A stretch of DNA of 64,000 nucleotides from Bradyrhizobium sp. AZCC 2176 (GTDB taxonomy: Bacteria > Pseudomonadota > Alphaproteobacteria > Rhizobiales > Xanthobacteraceae), in assembly GCF_036924645.1 (NCBI RefSeq), contig NZ_JAZHRX010000001.1:4429501-4493500 (forward strand), written 5' to 3'. Each line of letters opens with the position of its first letter. Within the stretch, counting starts at the first letter, position 1. The translations under genes were made by a program, and so were the position numbers. Shown here in pieces: positions 17,472 to 26,915 of this stretch. The notes below the pieces were generated by a model. It was not told the DNA's origin. It saw only the letters and a program-made list of their open reading frames with translations, and ran no database searches.

Positions 17472-18185
17472 ATGGCAGTTGCCGGTTGGCTCCCGCGCAT
17501 GGATTGGCAAATGACACTGATCGAACGATCGGAAGGGCAGGAAGCAGTCGGCGATGACGGCTATCGCCGCATCCGCACCGACATCGTGTTCGGCCGGCTC
17601 CGCCCGGGACAGAAGCTTAGGCTCGAAGGCCTCAAGGAGGACTACGGCGTCAGCGTCTCGACGTTGCGCGAAATCCTCAACCGGCTGGCAGCGGAGGGTT
17701 TTGCGCTGGCCGAGGGCAGGCGGGGTTTTGAGGTAGCGCCGATCTCCGCCGAAAACTTGCGGGAGCTTGCGGAACTTCGGCTGCTGCTGGAGCAGCATGC
17801 GATGGGCGTGTCGTTTGCCAATGCAGATGTCGAGTGGGAAGGGCGCGTGGTCTCCGCCCATCACAAGCTGGCGTCAACCGAGCGGCTGATGGAAACCGGC
17901 CTCGGCGAGCTCGAGCAATGGAAGCGCTATGACGGCGAATTCCATCAGGCGCTGATCTCCAATTGCGGTTCGCGCATGCTGATGGAGACGCATGCCTTGG
18001 TGTTCGACAAATATTTCCGTTACCAGATGGTCGCGTTCAGCTACCGCGGCAGCGAACCGGCCGCCCAGCACAGGGCGCTGCTCGAGGCGGCACTGAAGCG
18101 TGACGCCGCGACGGCGGCCGAAACGCTGCGCGCCCATGTGAGCAATTGCGTGGAGCACGCGCTGGCAACGGCGGTGCTGAAGTAG
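17472..18185 (+). CDS. GntR-family (FCD) regulator divergent from the TRAP operon
   Basis: Regulator of 237 residues with an N-terminal winged helix (about residues 28-92) bearing GQKLRLEGLKEDYGVSVSTL and REILNRLAAEGF, then an FCD ligand domain with DGEFHQALISNCGS and AQHRALLEAAL. The start is taken at the ATG at 17472; later ATGs at 17499 and 17508 are possible. The divergent placement over an A/T-rich intergenic region with two short palindromes suggests it senses the substrate of the TRAP transporter and controls dctPQM-aroQ. Confidence 0.85.
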   Translation: MAVAGWLPRMDWQMTLIERSEGQEAVGDDGYRRIRTDIVFGRLRPGQKLRLEGLKEDYGVSVSTLREILNRLAAEGFALAEGRRGFEVAPISAENLRELAELRLLLEQHAMGVSFANADVEWEGRVVSAHHKLASTERLMETGLGELEQWKRYDGEFHQALISNCGSRMLMETHALVFDKYFRYQMVAFSYRGSEPAAQHRALLEAALKRDAATAAETLRAHVSNCVEHALATAVLK

Positions 18186-18217
18186 GGGCGCAAGCTTCAC
18201 AGCGGCATCGCGCGGGG

Positions 18218-18235
18218 CCAACGGGCGCGCGTTGG
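18218..18235. terminator. Hairpin between convergent genes
   Basis: CCAACG and CGTTGG pair around a 6-nt loop between the stops of the GntR gene and the CoA-transferase gene. No T-run follows, so termination here is tentative. Confidence 0.3.
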
Positions 18236-18257
18236 CGAGCCGTTGGTCCGGCGTGGT

Positions 18258-19451
18258 TCACACCACCTTGCGCTGCCTGAGCTCCGCGATCTCGTCCTTT
18301 GCAAAGCCGAACTCGGCCAGCACCTCCTCGGTCTGCTCGCCGAACTCCGGCGGGCGTGCAGCCATGCTGCTCGGCGTGCGCGACAGTGTCACCGGCTGGC
18401 CGACGAGCTGGATGTGGCGGTTCTCGTCGTTCGGCACGTGCTGGGCGATGCCGAGATGCTTGACCTGGGCGTCGTCGAACATCTGGTCGATCGAATAGAT
18501 CGGGCCGCAGGGCACGCCGGCCTCGTTCAATTCCCTGACCCAGGTTTCCGTCGATTTCTTCTCGGTGAGCTTGCCGATCGCTTCGTTCAGCGCGTCGCGG
18601 TTCTTCGAGCGCGCGGGCGCGGTGGCGTAATCGGGATTGGTGACGAGTTCGGGCGCGCCGATCGCCTGCGCGCAGCGTTCCCAGATCCGCCCGCCGGTCG
18701 TGGCGATGTTGATATAGCCGTCGGAGGTCTTGAACACGCCGGTCGGGATCGAGGTCGGATGATTGTTGCCGGCCTGCTTGGCCACATCCTTTTCCATCAG
18801 CCAGCGCGAGGCCTGGAAATCCAGCATGAAGATCTGCGCCTGCAGCAGCGAGGTCTGCACCCACTGGCCCTCGCCGGAAACGTCGCGCTCCAAAAGCGCG
18901 GTGAGGATGCCAAGCGCGCAGAACAGCCCGGCGGTGAGGTCGGCGACGGGGATGCCGACCCGCATCGGACCCTGGCCGGGCGCACCGGTGATCGACATCA
19001 GCCCGCCCATGCCCTGCGCGATCTGATCGAAGCCCGGGCGCTTGTGATAGGGGCCGTCCTGCCCGAAGCCGGAGATGCTGCCATAGACGATGCGCGGATT
19101 GATCTTGCGCAGGCTCTCATAGTCGATGCCGAGTTTTGCTTTCACGTCGGGACGAAAATTTTCGACCACGACGTCGGCCTGCCCGGCGAGGCGGTTGAAC
19201 ACTTCGAGACCCTTCGGGTCCTTCAGGTTCAGCGTCATGGCCCGCTTGTTGCGGTGCAAATTCTGGAAGTCCGAGCCCTGCCGCGGGCCGCCCGGCGCCT
19301 CGCCGCCGGCGTCTTCCAGCAGCGCGTCGATCTTGATGACGTTGGCGCCCCAGTCTGCCAGTTGCCGCACACAGGTGGGCCCGGAGCGAACGCGGGTCAG
19401 ATCGAGCACGGTGAAGCGGGAAAGGGCCTGCGAAGCGCGTGGGAAAGGCAT
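18258..19451 (-). CDS. CaiB/BaiF-type (family III) CoA-transferase
   Basis: Transfers CoA between carboxylic acids in the cytoplasm. The 397-residue protein shows the family start FTVLDLTRVRSGPTCVRQLA and ADWGANVIKID, the nucleotide-binding stretch FQNLHRNKRAMTLNLKD, and the catalytic aspartate in RVGIPVADLTAGLFCALGIL. The C-terminal EFGEQTEEVLAEFGF is also typical. I choose the ATG at 19451 behind AAGG; upstream in-frame sequence looks non-coding. It converges on the GntR gene and is not clearly part of an operon. The acyl substrate cannot be told from sequence. Confidence 0.88.
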   Translation of the reverse strand: MPFPRASQALSRFTVLDLTRVRSGPTCVRQLADWGANVIKIDALLEDAGGEAPGGPRQGSDFQNLHRNKRAMTLNLKDPKGLEVFNRLAGQADVVVENFRPDVKAKLGIDYESLRKINPRIVYGSISGFGQDGPYHKRPGFDQIAQGMGGLMSITGAPGQGPMRVGIPVADLTAGLFCALGILTALLERDVSGEGQWVQTSLLQAQIFMLDFQASRWLMEKDVAKQAGNNHPTSIPTGVFKTSDGYINIATTGGRIWERCAQAIGAPELVTNPDYATAPARSKNRDALNEAIGKLTEKKSTETWVRELNEAGVPCGPIYSIDQMFDDAQVKHLGIAQHVPNDENRHIQLVGQPVTLSRTPSSMAARPPEFGEQTEEVLAEFGFAKDEIAELRQRKVV

Positions 19452-19792
19452 TGAGAAACCTTGTTTTTCTGGATTTTCGCGTGGGAAGAGGCCGATCCGT
19501 CTGCGCTTAAACAATCTGGCGCGGATTTCCAACTCCTTGTTCGCCGTCCGGCGGAGGGGCGGCAAAGGGGCGAGGCGGCATTTATGGATCGGAACTCCAG
19601 CCTGTGAGGATTGGCCAAATCCGCCCCCGCAAGACTACGGACTGGCACCGGGGATTCTGGTTTTCGCCGTAATGCATCGCAAAGCAAGCGCGCGATAACC
19701 CCAGTTGGTAAACAAGCGTTAACGAGGCGATTCTAGCCTCCCGATTGCGTTGCGATTCCTCGAAACCGAACGACTGCTGACAGGCCTGATCG

Positions 19793-22700
19793 ATGAAGAA
19801 GAATGATCTGCTTTCCGATGAGATCTGGGCTTTCCGGCCATTCGAGCCCGCGGCGGACGAGGGCGCGCTTCAGCCCGACCGGACGCACGACATCGAGTTT
19901 GGCGACGACGGCGATCCATACCAACTGGCGGCTGACGCCGCCAGCGTGTCCAGCGGTGAGGTATATGCCGCGAAGCCGGTCGCGTCGATCGCCACGCTCG
20001 CCAACTACCTCGTCAGCGGCTTTTGGCAATACAACAACACCGTCGCCCATCACTGGGCTTCCAACACCATCACCTTCAACATCACCGGGTTGAATTCGTC
20101 GGAGCAGTTCCTGGCGCTAACGGCGCTGCGGGCGTGGTCCGAAGTTGCCAACATCAGCTTCCTCCAGACCGCCGGCTCCGCGAACATCACGTTCACCCAC
20201 AACGGCACGATGCAGGCCTATAGCGGCGGCGACTGGCCGGGGGGAGCGTTCTCAAATGCGTACATCAACATCAGCTCCGACTGGATCACCACCGACGGCG
20301 GGGCCAACGACGGCAAGACCGGCATCGACAGCTACGGCTACCAGACCTACATCCACGAAATCGGGCATGCGCTCGGTCTCGGCCACCAGGGACCGTACAA
20401 CGGCAGCGCGTCGTATTCGACCAACGCGATCTATGCCAACGACACCTGGCAATACTCGGTCATGTCGTATTTCGGCGAACAAAATTATTCCGGCAGCTCC
20501 TACCGCTATGTGGTCACTCCGCAGATGGCGGACATCTACGCCATGGCTTCGATGTACGGCGTGGCGACCTCGACGCGAACCGGCGATACCGTCTATGGCT
20601 TCAACAGCAATGCCGGCGCGGTCTTCAATTTCGGCAACTACACTTCAGCGCCGGCGCTGACGATCTACGACAGCGGCGGCACCGATACGCTCGATTGCTC
20701 CGGCTATTCAGCGGCGCAGACCATCGACCTGCACGCCGGCGCCTTTTCCTCCGTCGGCAGCCTCGTTCACAATATCGGGATCGCGCTCAACGCGGTCATC
20801 GAGAAAGCCATCGGCGGCAGCGGAAATGACACGCTGATCGCAAGCGACACGGGATGTACGCTGTCGGGCGGCGGCGGCGCCGATACGCTGATCGGCGGTG
20901 CGGGAAACGATACGTTGATGGGCGGCATCGGCGTCGACTCTCTCACTGGTGGAGGAGGCGCCGATAATTTTGTGTTTGCCGTCGGCAGCAGCCTGGCTGC
21001 AAGCGGCCAGCATGACCGGATTTTCGACTTCGTGTCGGGCGTTGATCGAATTGATCTTAGCGGCATCGACGCCATAAGCTCGACGGGCGCACATGATGTG
21101 TTCCGATTTATAGGTACCTCCGCGTTCGACGGCATCGCAGGGGCTCTCAATTATTTTTACAACAGTTCTCTGGGAGTTACCGTCCTTCAAGGCGACACTA
21201 ACGGCGATCAAATAGCCGACTTTGCCATCGATCTTTCAGGCAGTATTGCGCTGGGAAACAGCGATCTGATCGGGATTATGCTGACCCCTGTCGTGATCGA
21301 GGCGTTTGGATCGACCAGCCTGACCGCTGTTGGCAGCAACTTCTATCTTTACAGCGGCGGGACCGGGCCGCTGCTGAAGTCTGGCGGCACCGCCGTTGTG
21401 GCTGGCCAGTTTGGCGGCTGGGTGCCAATCGCCGCAGAGCAAACGGCGGGAGGATACGACGTGGCCTGGCGCAATTCCGCCACCGGTCAGTACACGGCCT
21501 GGGACACCGACAGCAGCGGCAACTACATCTCCAATATCATCGGCGCCGTATCGGGAAGTGACAGCACGCTGCGATCGCTGGAGACGACCTTCCAGCAGGA
21601 CCTGAACGGCGACGGGACAATCGGCGTTCCCGCCACCGTGATCGAGGCGTTTGGGTCGACCAGCCTGACCGCCGTTGGCAGCAACTTCTATCTTTACAGC
21701 GGCGGGACCGGGCCGCTGCTGAAGTCTGGCGGCACCGCCGTCGTGGCTGGCCAGTTTGGCGGCTGGGCGCCGATCGCCGCAGAGCAAACCGCGGGAGGAT
21801 ACGACGTGGCCTGGCGGAATTCCGCCACCGGTCAGTATACGGCCTGGGACACCGACAGCAACGGCAACTACATCTCCAATATCATCGGCGCCGTATCGGG
21901 AAGCGACAGCACACTGCGATCGCTGGAGACGACCTTCCAGCAGGACCTGAACGGCGACGGGACAATCGGCATTCCCGCCACCGTGATCGAGGCGTTTGGC
22001 TCGACCAGCCTGACCGCTATTGGCAGCAACTTCTATCTTTACAGCGGCGGGAGCGGGCCGCTGCTGAAGTCTGGCGGCACCGCCGTCGTGGCTGGCCAGT
22101 TTGGCGGCTGGACCCCGATCGCCGCGGAGCAAACGGCGGGCGGATACGACGTGGCCTGGCGGAATTCCGCCACCGGTCAGTATACGGCCTGGGACACCGA
22201 CAGCAGCGGCAACTACATCTCCAATATCGTCGGTGCCGTATCGGGAAGCGACAGCACGCTGCGATCGCTGGAGACGACCTTCCAGCAGGACCTGAACGGC
22301 GACGGGACAATCGGCATTCCCACCACCGTGATCGAGGCGTTTGGGTCGACCAGCCTGGCCGCTATTGGCAGCAACTTCTATCTTTACAGCGGCGGGAGCG
22401 GGCCGCTGCTGAAGTCTGGCGGCACCGCCGTTGTAGCTGGCCAGTTTGGCGGCTGGGCGCCGATCGCCGCGGAGCAAACGGCGGGCGGATACGACGTGGC
22501 CTGGCGGAATTCCGCCACCGGTCAGTACACGGCCTGGGACACCGACAGCAGCGGCAACTACATCTCCAATATCATCGGCGCCGTATCGGGAAGCAACAGC
22601 ACGCTGCAATCGCTGGAGACGACCTTCCAGCAGGACCTGAACGGCGACGGGACAATCGGCATTCCCGCCACCGTGATCGAGGCGTTTGGGTCGACCAGCC

Positions 22701-23293
22701 TGACCGCTATTGGCAGCAACTTCTATCTTTACAGCGGCGGGACCGGGCCGCTGCTGAAGTCTGGCGGCACCGCCGTCGTGGCTGGTCAGTTTGGCGGCTG
22801 GACCCCGATCGCCGCAGAGCAAACGGCGGGAGGATACGACGTGGTCTGGCGGAATTCCGCCACCGGTCAATATACGGCCTGGGACACCGACAGCAACGGC
22901 AACTACATCTCCAATATCATCGGCGCCGTGTCGGGAAGCAACAGCACGCTGCAATCACTGGAGACCACCTTCCAGCAGGACCTGAACGGCAACGGGACAG
23001 TCGGGGCGACTACATTGCAGCCAGAGCTTGCAAAAATCGGTGGCCATGACGCATTTGTATTCGATACCAGTGGCGATGCGAATGTTGCTGTAAATCAACA
23101 AATCGTCGACGCAACCGAGTTGGGTCTGTCCTCTACGATCAGCAACGATTTGGCAGCGCTCTTGCACGGTGCGCAGTCACTGTTCCCGTTGACGAACGCT
23201 GACGCCGGCATCCCAGACCATCCCCTCGATCACGCCCGCCTTGCCGAGGTCCACATAGCAGACCTGCAGGCAAGCAAATTTCTAACTTTGTAG
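19793..23293 (+). CDS. Serralysin-like RTX metalloprotease with five W-rich tandem modules
   Basis: Protein of 1166 residues, probably exported by a type I secretion system since no Sec signal is present. Residues 60-260 are a metzincin protease: the zinc motif HEIGHALGLGH is at 188-198 and the Met-turn SVMSYF at 222-227. RTX calcium-binding nonapeptides are at about 340-390 (GGSGNDTLIA, GGADTLIGGAGNDTL). Residues 501-1075 are five 115-residue repeats (FGSTSLTAVGSNFYLYSGG ... DLNGDGTIG), which I recognise as the tryptophan-rich W_rich_C domain. A unique tail of about 90 residues ends in ASKFLTL and should carry the secretion signal. No type I transporter genes lie nearby. Confidence 0.87.
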   Translation: MKKNDLLSDEIWAFRPFEPAADEGALQPDRTHDIEFGDDGDPYQLAADAASVSSGEVYAAKPVASIATLANYLVSGFWQYNNTVAHHWASNTITFNITGLNSSEQFLALTALRAWSEVANISFLQTAGSANITFTHNGTMQAYSGGDWPGGAFSNAYINISSDWITTDGGANDGKTGIDSYGYQTYIHEIGHALGLGHQGPYNGSASYSTNAIYANDTWQYSVMSYFGEQNYSGSSYRYVVTPQMADIYAMASMYGVATSTRTGDTVYGFNSNAGAVFNFGNYTSAPALTIYDSGGTDTLDCSGYSAAQTIDLHAGAFSSVGSLVHNIGIALNAVIEKAIGGSGNDTLIASDTGCTLSGGGGADTLIGGAGNDTLMGGIGVDSLTGGGGADNFVFAVGSSLAASGQHDRIFDFVSGVDRIDLSGIDAISSTGAHDVFRFIGTSAFDGIAGALNYFYNSSLGVTVLQGDTNGDQIADFAIDLSGSIALGNSDLIGIMLTPVVIEAFGSTSLTAVGSNFYLYSGGTGPLLKSGGTAVVAGQFGGWVPIAAEQTAGGYDVAWRNSATGQYTAWDTDSSGNYISNIIGAVSGSDSTLRSLETTFQQDLNGDGTIGVPATVIEAFGSTSLTAVGSNFYLYSGGTGPLLKSGGTAVVAGQFGGWAPIAAEQTAGGYDVAWRNSATGQYTAWDTDSNGNYISNIIGAVSGSDSTLRSLETTFQQDLNGDGTIGIPATVIEAFGSTSLTAIGSNFYLYSGGSGPLLKSGGTAVVAGQFGGWTPIAAEQTAGGYDVAWRNSATGQYTAWDTDSSGNYISNIVGAVSGSDSTLRSLETTFQQDLNGDGTIGIPTTVIEAFGSTSLAAIGSNFYLYSGGSGPLLKSGGTAVVAGQFGGWAPIAAEQTAGGYDVAWRNSATGQYTAWDTDSSGNYISNIIGAVSGSNSTLQSLETTFQQDLNGDGTIGIPATVIEAFGSTSLTAIGSNFYLYSGGTGPLLKSGGTAVVAGQFGGWTPIAAEQTAGGYDVVWRNSATGQYTAWDTDSNGNYISNIIGAVSGSNSTLQSLETTFQQDLNGNGTVGATTLQPELAKIGGHDAFVFDTSGDANVAVNQQIVDATELGLSSTISNDLAALLHGAQSLFPLTNADAGIPDHPLDHARLAEVHIADLQASKFLTL
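21293..23017 (+). repeat. Five tandem 345-bp repeats inside the protease gene
   Basis: Units start at 21293, 21638, 21983, 22328 and 22673, each GTGATCGAGGCGTTTGG, with an exact period of 345 bp. All five stay in frame, and they differ at only a small number of positions. Such near identity at DNA level points to recent duplication or ongoing gene conversion, so copy number may vary between strains. Confidence 0.95.
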
Positions 23294-23515
23294 CTGCGCT
23301 CGGCCACTGCGATCGCCAGCCATATTCGCGAAGCTACGATCGGCATAAGCGCTCCGACAAGCCTTGCTGGGCTGCCGGTGACTATCGACATCCGCTCCCG
23401 ATGCTGCTAGCCCGCTATATCGACGCCTGACCGTACCGATCCGTGCTGCTTTGCAGGGGGCCCGGCGGTCATCTTGCGGGCAAGTCAAAGCAGTCCGTGA
23501 TAGCCAGAAGCTGAT

Positions 23516-25069
23516 ATGGCGCTGAGAAGAACTCCAACCGATTTACTGGGCAATTCTGCCTGGAACGCGATCGCCTTTGTCGTGGCCGTGGCGCTCAATC
23601 TCGTTGTCCTGCCCTTCGTGGTCTTTCGCCTCGGCGTCGCCGCGTTCGGCGTCGCAGGTCTGGTTACGGCGTGTGTTGCACCCGCACTGGCGTTCAGCAA
23701 CGCGCTGGCATTGTCGACGACGCGAGAACTCGCCCAGCGATTGGGGCCCTCCGAGCGTGACGATGCGCGACGCTTGTTCGCCACGGCCGCGATGCTGGCA
23801 TTGGCAGCGGGCGGCGTGATCGCGATCCTTCTCGGTTTGGCCGGGCCGCCGCTTGCGCGTCTCGGATTTCACTTGAGCGGGCCGTCCGGGGATGATCTCG
23901 GATTAGCGTTTGTGTTGGCCGGCGCCGGATGGCTGTGCCAATGCCTGGCCGCGGTCTTCCTGGCCTTGTTCACGGCACGTCAGGATTACCGGCGGGTTGC
24001 CACGATCAGCATCTTCAGCACCGTGGTTGCGACGGCGTCCATGCTGTTGTTCATTCCGCGCTGGCCCCAGGCCTCGACGTTTATTGGCTGTCAGGCGCTG
24101 GGATTTGCAACGAGCCTGCTTCTGGCTTTCGGGTGGTCCCGATACGTCATCGGCGATTGGCTGGCCAGGCCTGCAATTCATCGTGGGGCCGTCGGTAAAC
24201 TGGTCAAGCTGGGCGGTTGGCAATTCGCCGCACAGGGCGGTGCGCTGGTTGCCGGACAGGCGGACCGTTACCTGCTCGGAGCCCTGCTGCAGCCGCAGTT
24301 CGTCGGATTTTATACGATCGCGCAGCGGCTGGAAGAGGCGATGTATATCGGTGTTGTAAAGGTCGGCGAAATCCTGTTCCCGTTCTTCAGCGCCCTGCAA
24401 AAGGAGGCCGACGATCGCAAGGCCGATCTTTTGTTCCGCTCTTCCTGGATCCTCAACGTGCTTGCCGCGAGCGCGCTTGGCGGTTTGATCCCGGTCGCCG
24501 GCCCGTTGCTTTATCTATGGACCGGCGCCGAGGTGGCCGCCGAAGCCCAGAATGTGCTGGTGATACTCTCGATAGCCGGCATAGTCGGATCGAGTTCGAA
24601 CGTCTTTGCATTTTATCTTCTGGCGCAAGGGCGCTCCAGTTCTAACGCCCTGATCTCCCTGCTTACAGGGGTATTCACGCTGGCGACCAGCGCGATCGCG
24701 TTGCCGTATTTCGGATGGCAGGCTGCGGGATGGAGCGCGTGCTTCGGCATGGTTGCGCAAATGATCACCACCATGATCCTGCTGCGGCGGCGCTTCAGCC
24801 TCACCGACATGTGGTCACGTATGATCCACTTCGTGCTGCTGCCGCTCGGGGTCGGTATCGCTACCGCGCTGGCGTTGCGATCCGGCTTCCGCGGCGCGCA
24901 ACTCGACCATGCACTTGGCTGGTGGTACGTGGTGGTCGTCTATTTGCTGGCCGCCGGTGTCATCTTCGTCGCAGCGGTCGCGGCTTCGCAGGCCGGTCCC
25001 CACGGCGCTGCCTGCTGGCGGGATCTCCGCGTCATCGCTGGTCGCTTCCTGCCGTTGAAGGCGATCTGA
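23516..25069 (+). CDS. Polysaccharide flippase (Wzx/MATE-like)
   Basis: Polytopic membrane protein of 517 residues with 12-14 hydrophobic segments and the usual start of the oligosaccharide flippase family (SAWNAIAFVVAVALNLVVLP). It would move lipid-linked sugar repeat units across the inner membrane. Supporting segments are WQFAAQGGALVAGQADRYLL and FYTIAQRLEEAMYIGVVKVG, matching the central loop region of these proteins. It begins the rightward polysaccharide block and ends 3 bp before the asparagine synthase gene. A second, ABC-type flippase lies at 58345-60171. Confidence 0.85.
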   Translation: MALRRTPTDLLGNSAWNAIAFVVAVALNLVVLPFVVFRLGVAAFGVAGLVTACVAPALAFSNALALSTTRELAQRLGPSERDDARRLFATAAMLALAAGGVIAILLGLAGPPLARLGFHLSGPSGDDLGLAFVLAGAGWLCQCLAAVFLALFTARQDYRRVATISIFSTVVATASMLLFIPRWPQASTFIGCQALGFATSLLLAFGWSRYVIGDWLARPAIHRGAVGKLVKLGGWQFAAQGGALVAGQADRYLLGALLQPQFVGFYTIAQRLEEAMYIGVVKVGEILFPFFSALQKEADDRKADLLFRSSWILNVLAASALGGLIPVAGPLLYLWTGAEVAAEAQNVLVILSIAGIVGSSSNVFAFYLLAQGRSSSNALISLLTGVFTLATSAIALPYFGWQAAGWSACFGMVAQMITTMILLRRRFSLTDMWSRMIHFVLLPLGVGIATALALRSGFRGAQLDHALGWWYVVVVYLLAAGVIFVAAVAASQAGPHGAACWRDLRVIAGRFLPLKAI

Positions 25070-25072
25070 CAG

Positions 25073-26912
25073 ATGTGCGGAATTGCAGGTATCGTGAACC
25101 TCCGCGGCAACGTGGTCGGGCCGGCGGAGATCTCGCGGCTGACGAACCTGGTCGCGCATCGCGGGCCCTTTGGCGAGGGCTTCTGGTTCAGCGCCAACCG
25201 CAATCTGGCCTTCGGCCATCGCCGCCTGGCGATCATCGATCCCGGTGACGGAGGCCATCAGCCGATGGTCTCCGCCGATGGCCGCCATGTGATCGTCTTC
25301 AACGGTGAAATCTACAACTTCCTCGAGCTGCGGCGCGAACTCGAGGCGCAGGGCGCGGTGTTCCGCAGCCAGTCCGACACCGAGGTTATCCTGGCCGCAT
25401 GGTGTGCGTGGCAGGAAGGCATGCTGACGCGCTTCAACGGAATGTGGGCGCTGGCGATCTTCGATACCCAAACCGAAGAATTGTTCCTGGCGCGCGACCG
25501 CTTCGGCATCAAGCCGCTATTGTATGCGTTGACGTCCGAGCGCTTTGTCTTTGCATCCGAGCAGCGTGCGTTGGTGCGAAGCGGTCTGATCGACGCATCG
25601 CTGGATGTCGATGCGGCGCGACGGCTCATGCTTGATGCCTTCGGGATCGAGGCAAGCGAGCGGACGCTTTGCCGGCAGGTGCGCCGTCTGCAGGGTGGAC
25701 ACTGCATGTGGCTGCGCCGCGGAAAATTGGAGATCCGGCGCTGGTGGCGAACGGTGGATCATCTGCCGGCGATACCGGCCACCCAAGTCGAACGCGTGGA
25801 GCGCTTTCGCGAGCTTTTCCAGGACGCGGTTGCGCTTCGGATGCGCAGCGATGTTCCGATCGGGACCTGTCTGTCGGGCGGGTTCGATTCGTCAGCCGTG
25901 ATCTGCACGATGGCCGCGCATGAAAAGTCCGGCATGGGTCCTCGCGACGCCGCCTTGTGGCGTCACGCCTTTGTCGCGACGTTTCCCGGCGCCTCCAATG
26001 ATGAGCGGCCGATGGCGGAGCAGGCCGCGGCCTGGGCTGATGTCGTACCGGCATTCCTTGAGATCGGCCGGGCCGATGCGTTGACCGAGCTCGACCGAAT
26101 TCTCGACGATAATGATGACGTCTATATCGGGCTTCCAAGTGCGGCCTGGTTGATCTATCGAGAGCTCAGGCGTCACAACGTGACGGTATCGCTGGACGGC
26201 CATGGCGCGGACGAGCTGATGGGAGCCTATCTCCAGGAGGGACAATCGGGAGCGTTCCGGCTGCGAAACGCGGCTGCCGCGATTGGCTCGAACTCCGCGC
26301 TGGCGAGGCGAGGCGTTGACCTGCTGCGGGCACTGATGATCAGGCGCCAGGGGCATTATTTCCTGCGCGGTGGTCTGCGCGATGTTCCGCCTCCGCTGCC
26401 GTTGGTCGGCGACGACGACGTATTGCCACGTGCATGGGGCGCATTGAACCAGCGCCTCTATCGCATGTTCCATAGTACCGTGCTGCCGACGATCTTGCGA
26501 AACTATCGATCGCCTGTCGATGGCTCACGGTATTGAGGTCCGGATGCCGTTCATGGACTGGCGCCTGGTGACGTACACCATGGCATTGCCGGAGGCATGC
26601 AAGTTCTCCGATGGCTATTCCAAGCTCATTGCGAGGCAGGCGATGGCCAACCTGATGCCGGAATCCATTCGCATGGGACGCCGGAAGGTGGGCTTCAACT
26701 CGCCGATGCCGGAGTGGTTGAACGGGCCGCTCGCCGGCTGGACCGCCAGTGTGCTCGACCAAAAGGTGCCGGCCTTTGCCGAACTGGTGGACGAGGAACG
26801 CCTGCGCCGGACCGTCAGCCACCTGACTTCGTCGAAGCAATGGGACTGGGTAGCGGTCGGGCGGATATGGCCGTACCTGAACATGAAATGGATGCTGGCA
26901 AGGTTTGCGTGA
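25073..26912 (+). pseudogene. asnB: Asparagine synthase-like gene broken by a +1 frameshift at 26507
   Basis: The first frame (25073-26536) encodes the glutaminase domain (MCGIAGIVNL with Cys2, HRRLAIIDPGDGGHQPM, NGEIYNF) and most of the synthetase domain (ATP loop CLSGGFDSSAV). It then shifts and stops after VDGSRY. The rest continues in another frame from the codon GAT at 26508 (expected NYDRLSMAHGIEVRMPFMDW) to 26912. Removing one C at 26507 restores a normal 612-residue protein. Either the gene is a recent pseudogene or the base is a sequencing error. Such proteins in glycan loci may amidate sugar acids. A second intact copy lies at 54977-56908. Confidence 0.85.
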
Positions 26913-26915
26913 GCG

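Noticed and set aside
21236..22954. A 572-codon minus-strand frame across the tandem repeats
   Set aside because: It is the antisense image of the W-rich repeats; its repetition follows from the DNA repeats.
21293..23017. Possible CRISPR-like array
   Set aside because: Repeats are 345 bp, coding, in frame and contiguous, without spacers.
26490..26540. Programmed frameshift in the asnB-like gene
   Set aside because: No slippery heptamer, Shine-Dalgarno-like stimulator or downstream structure is visible, and the family has no known frameshifting.
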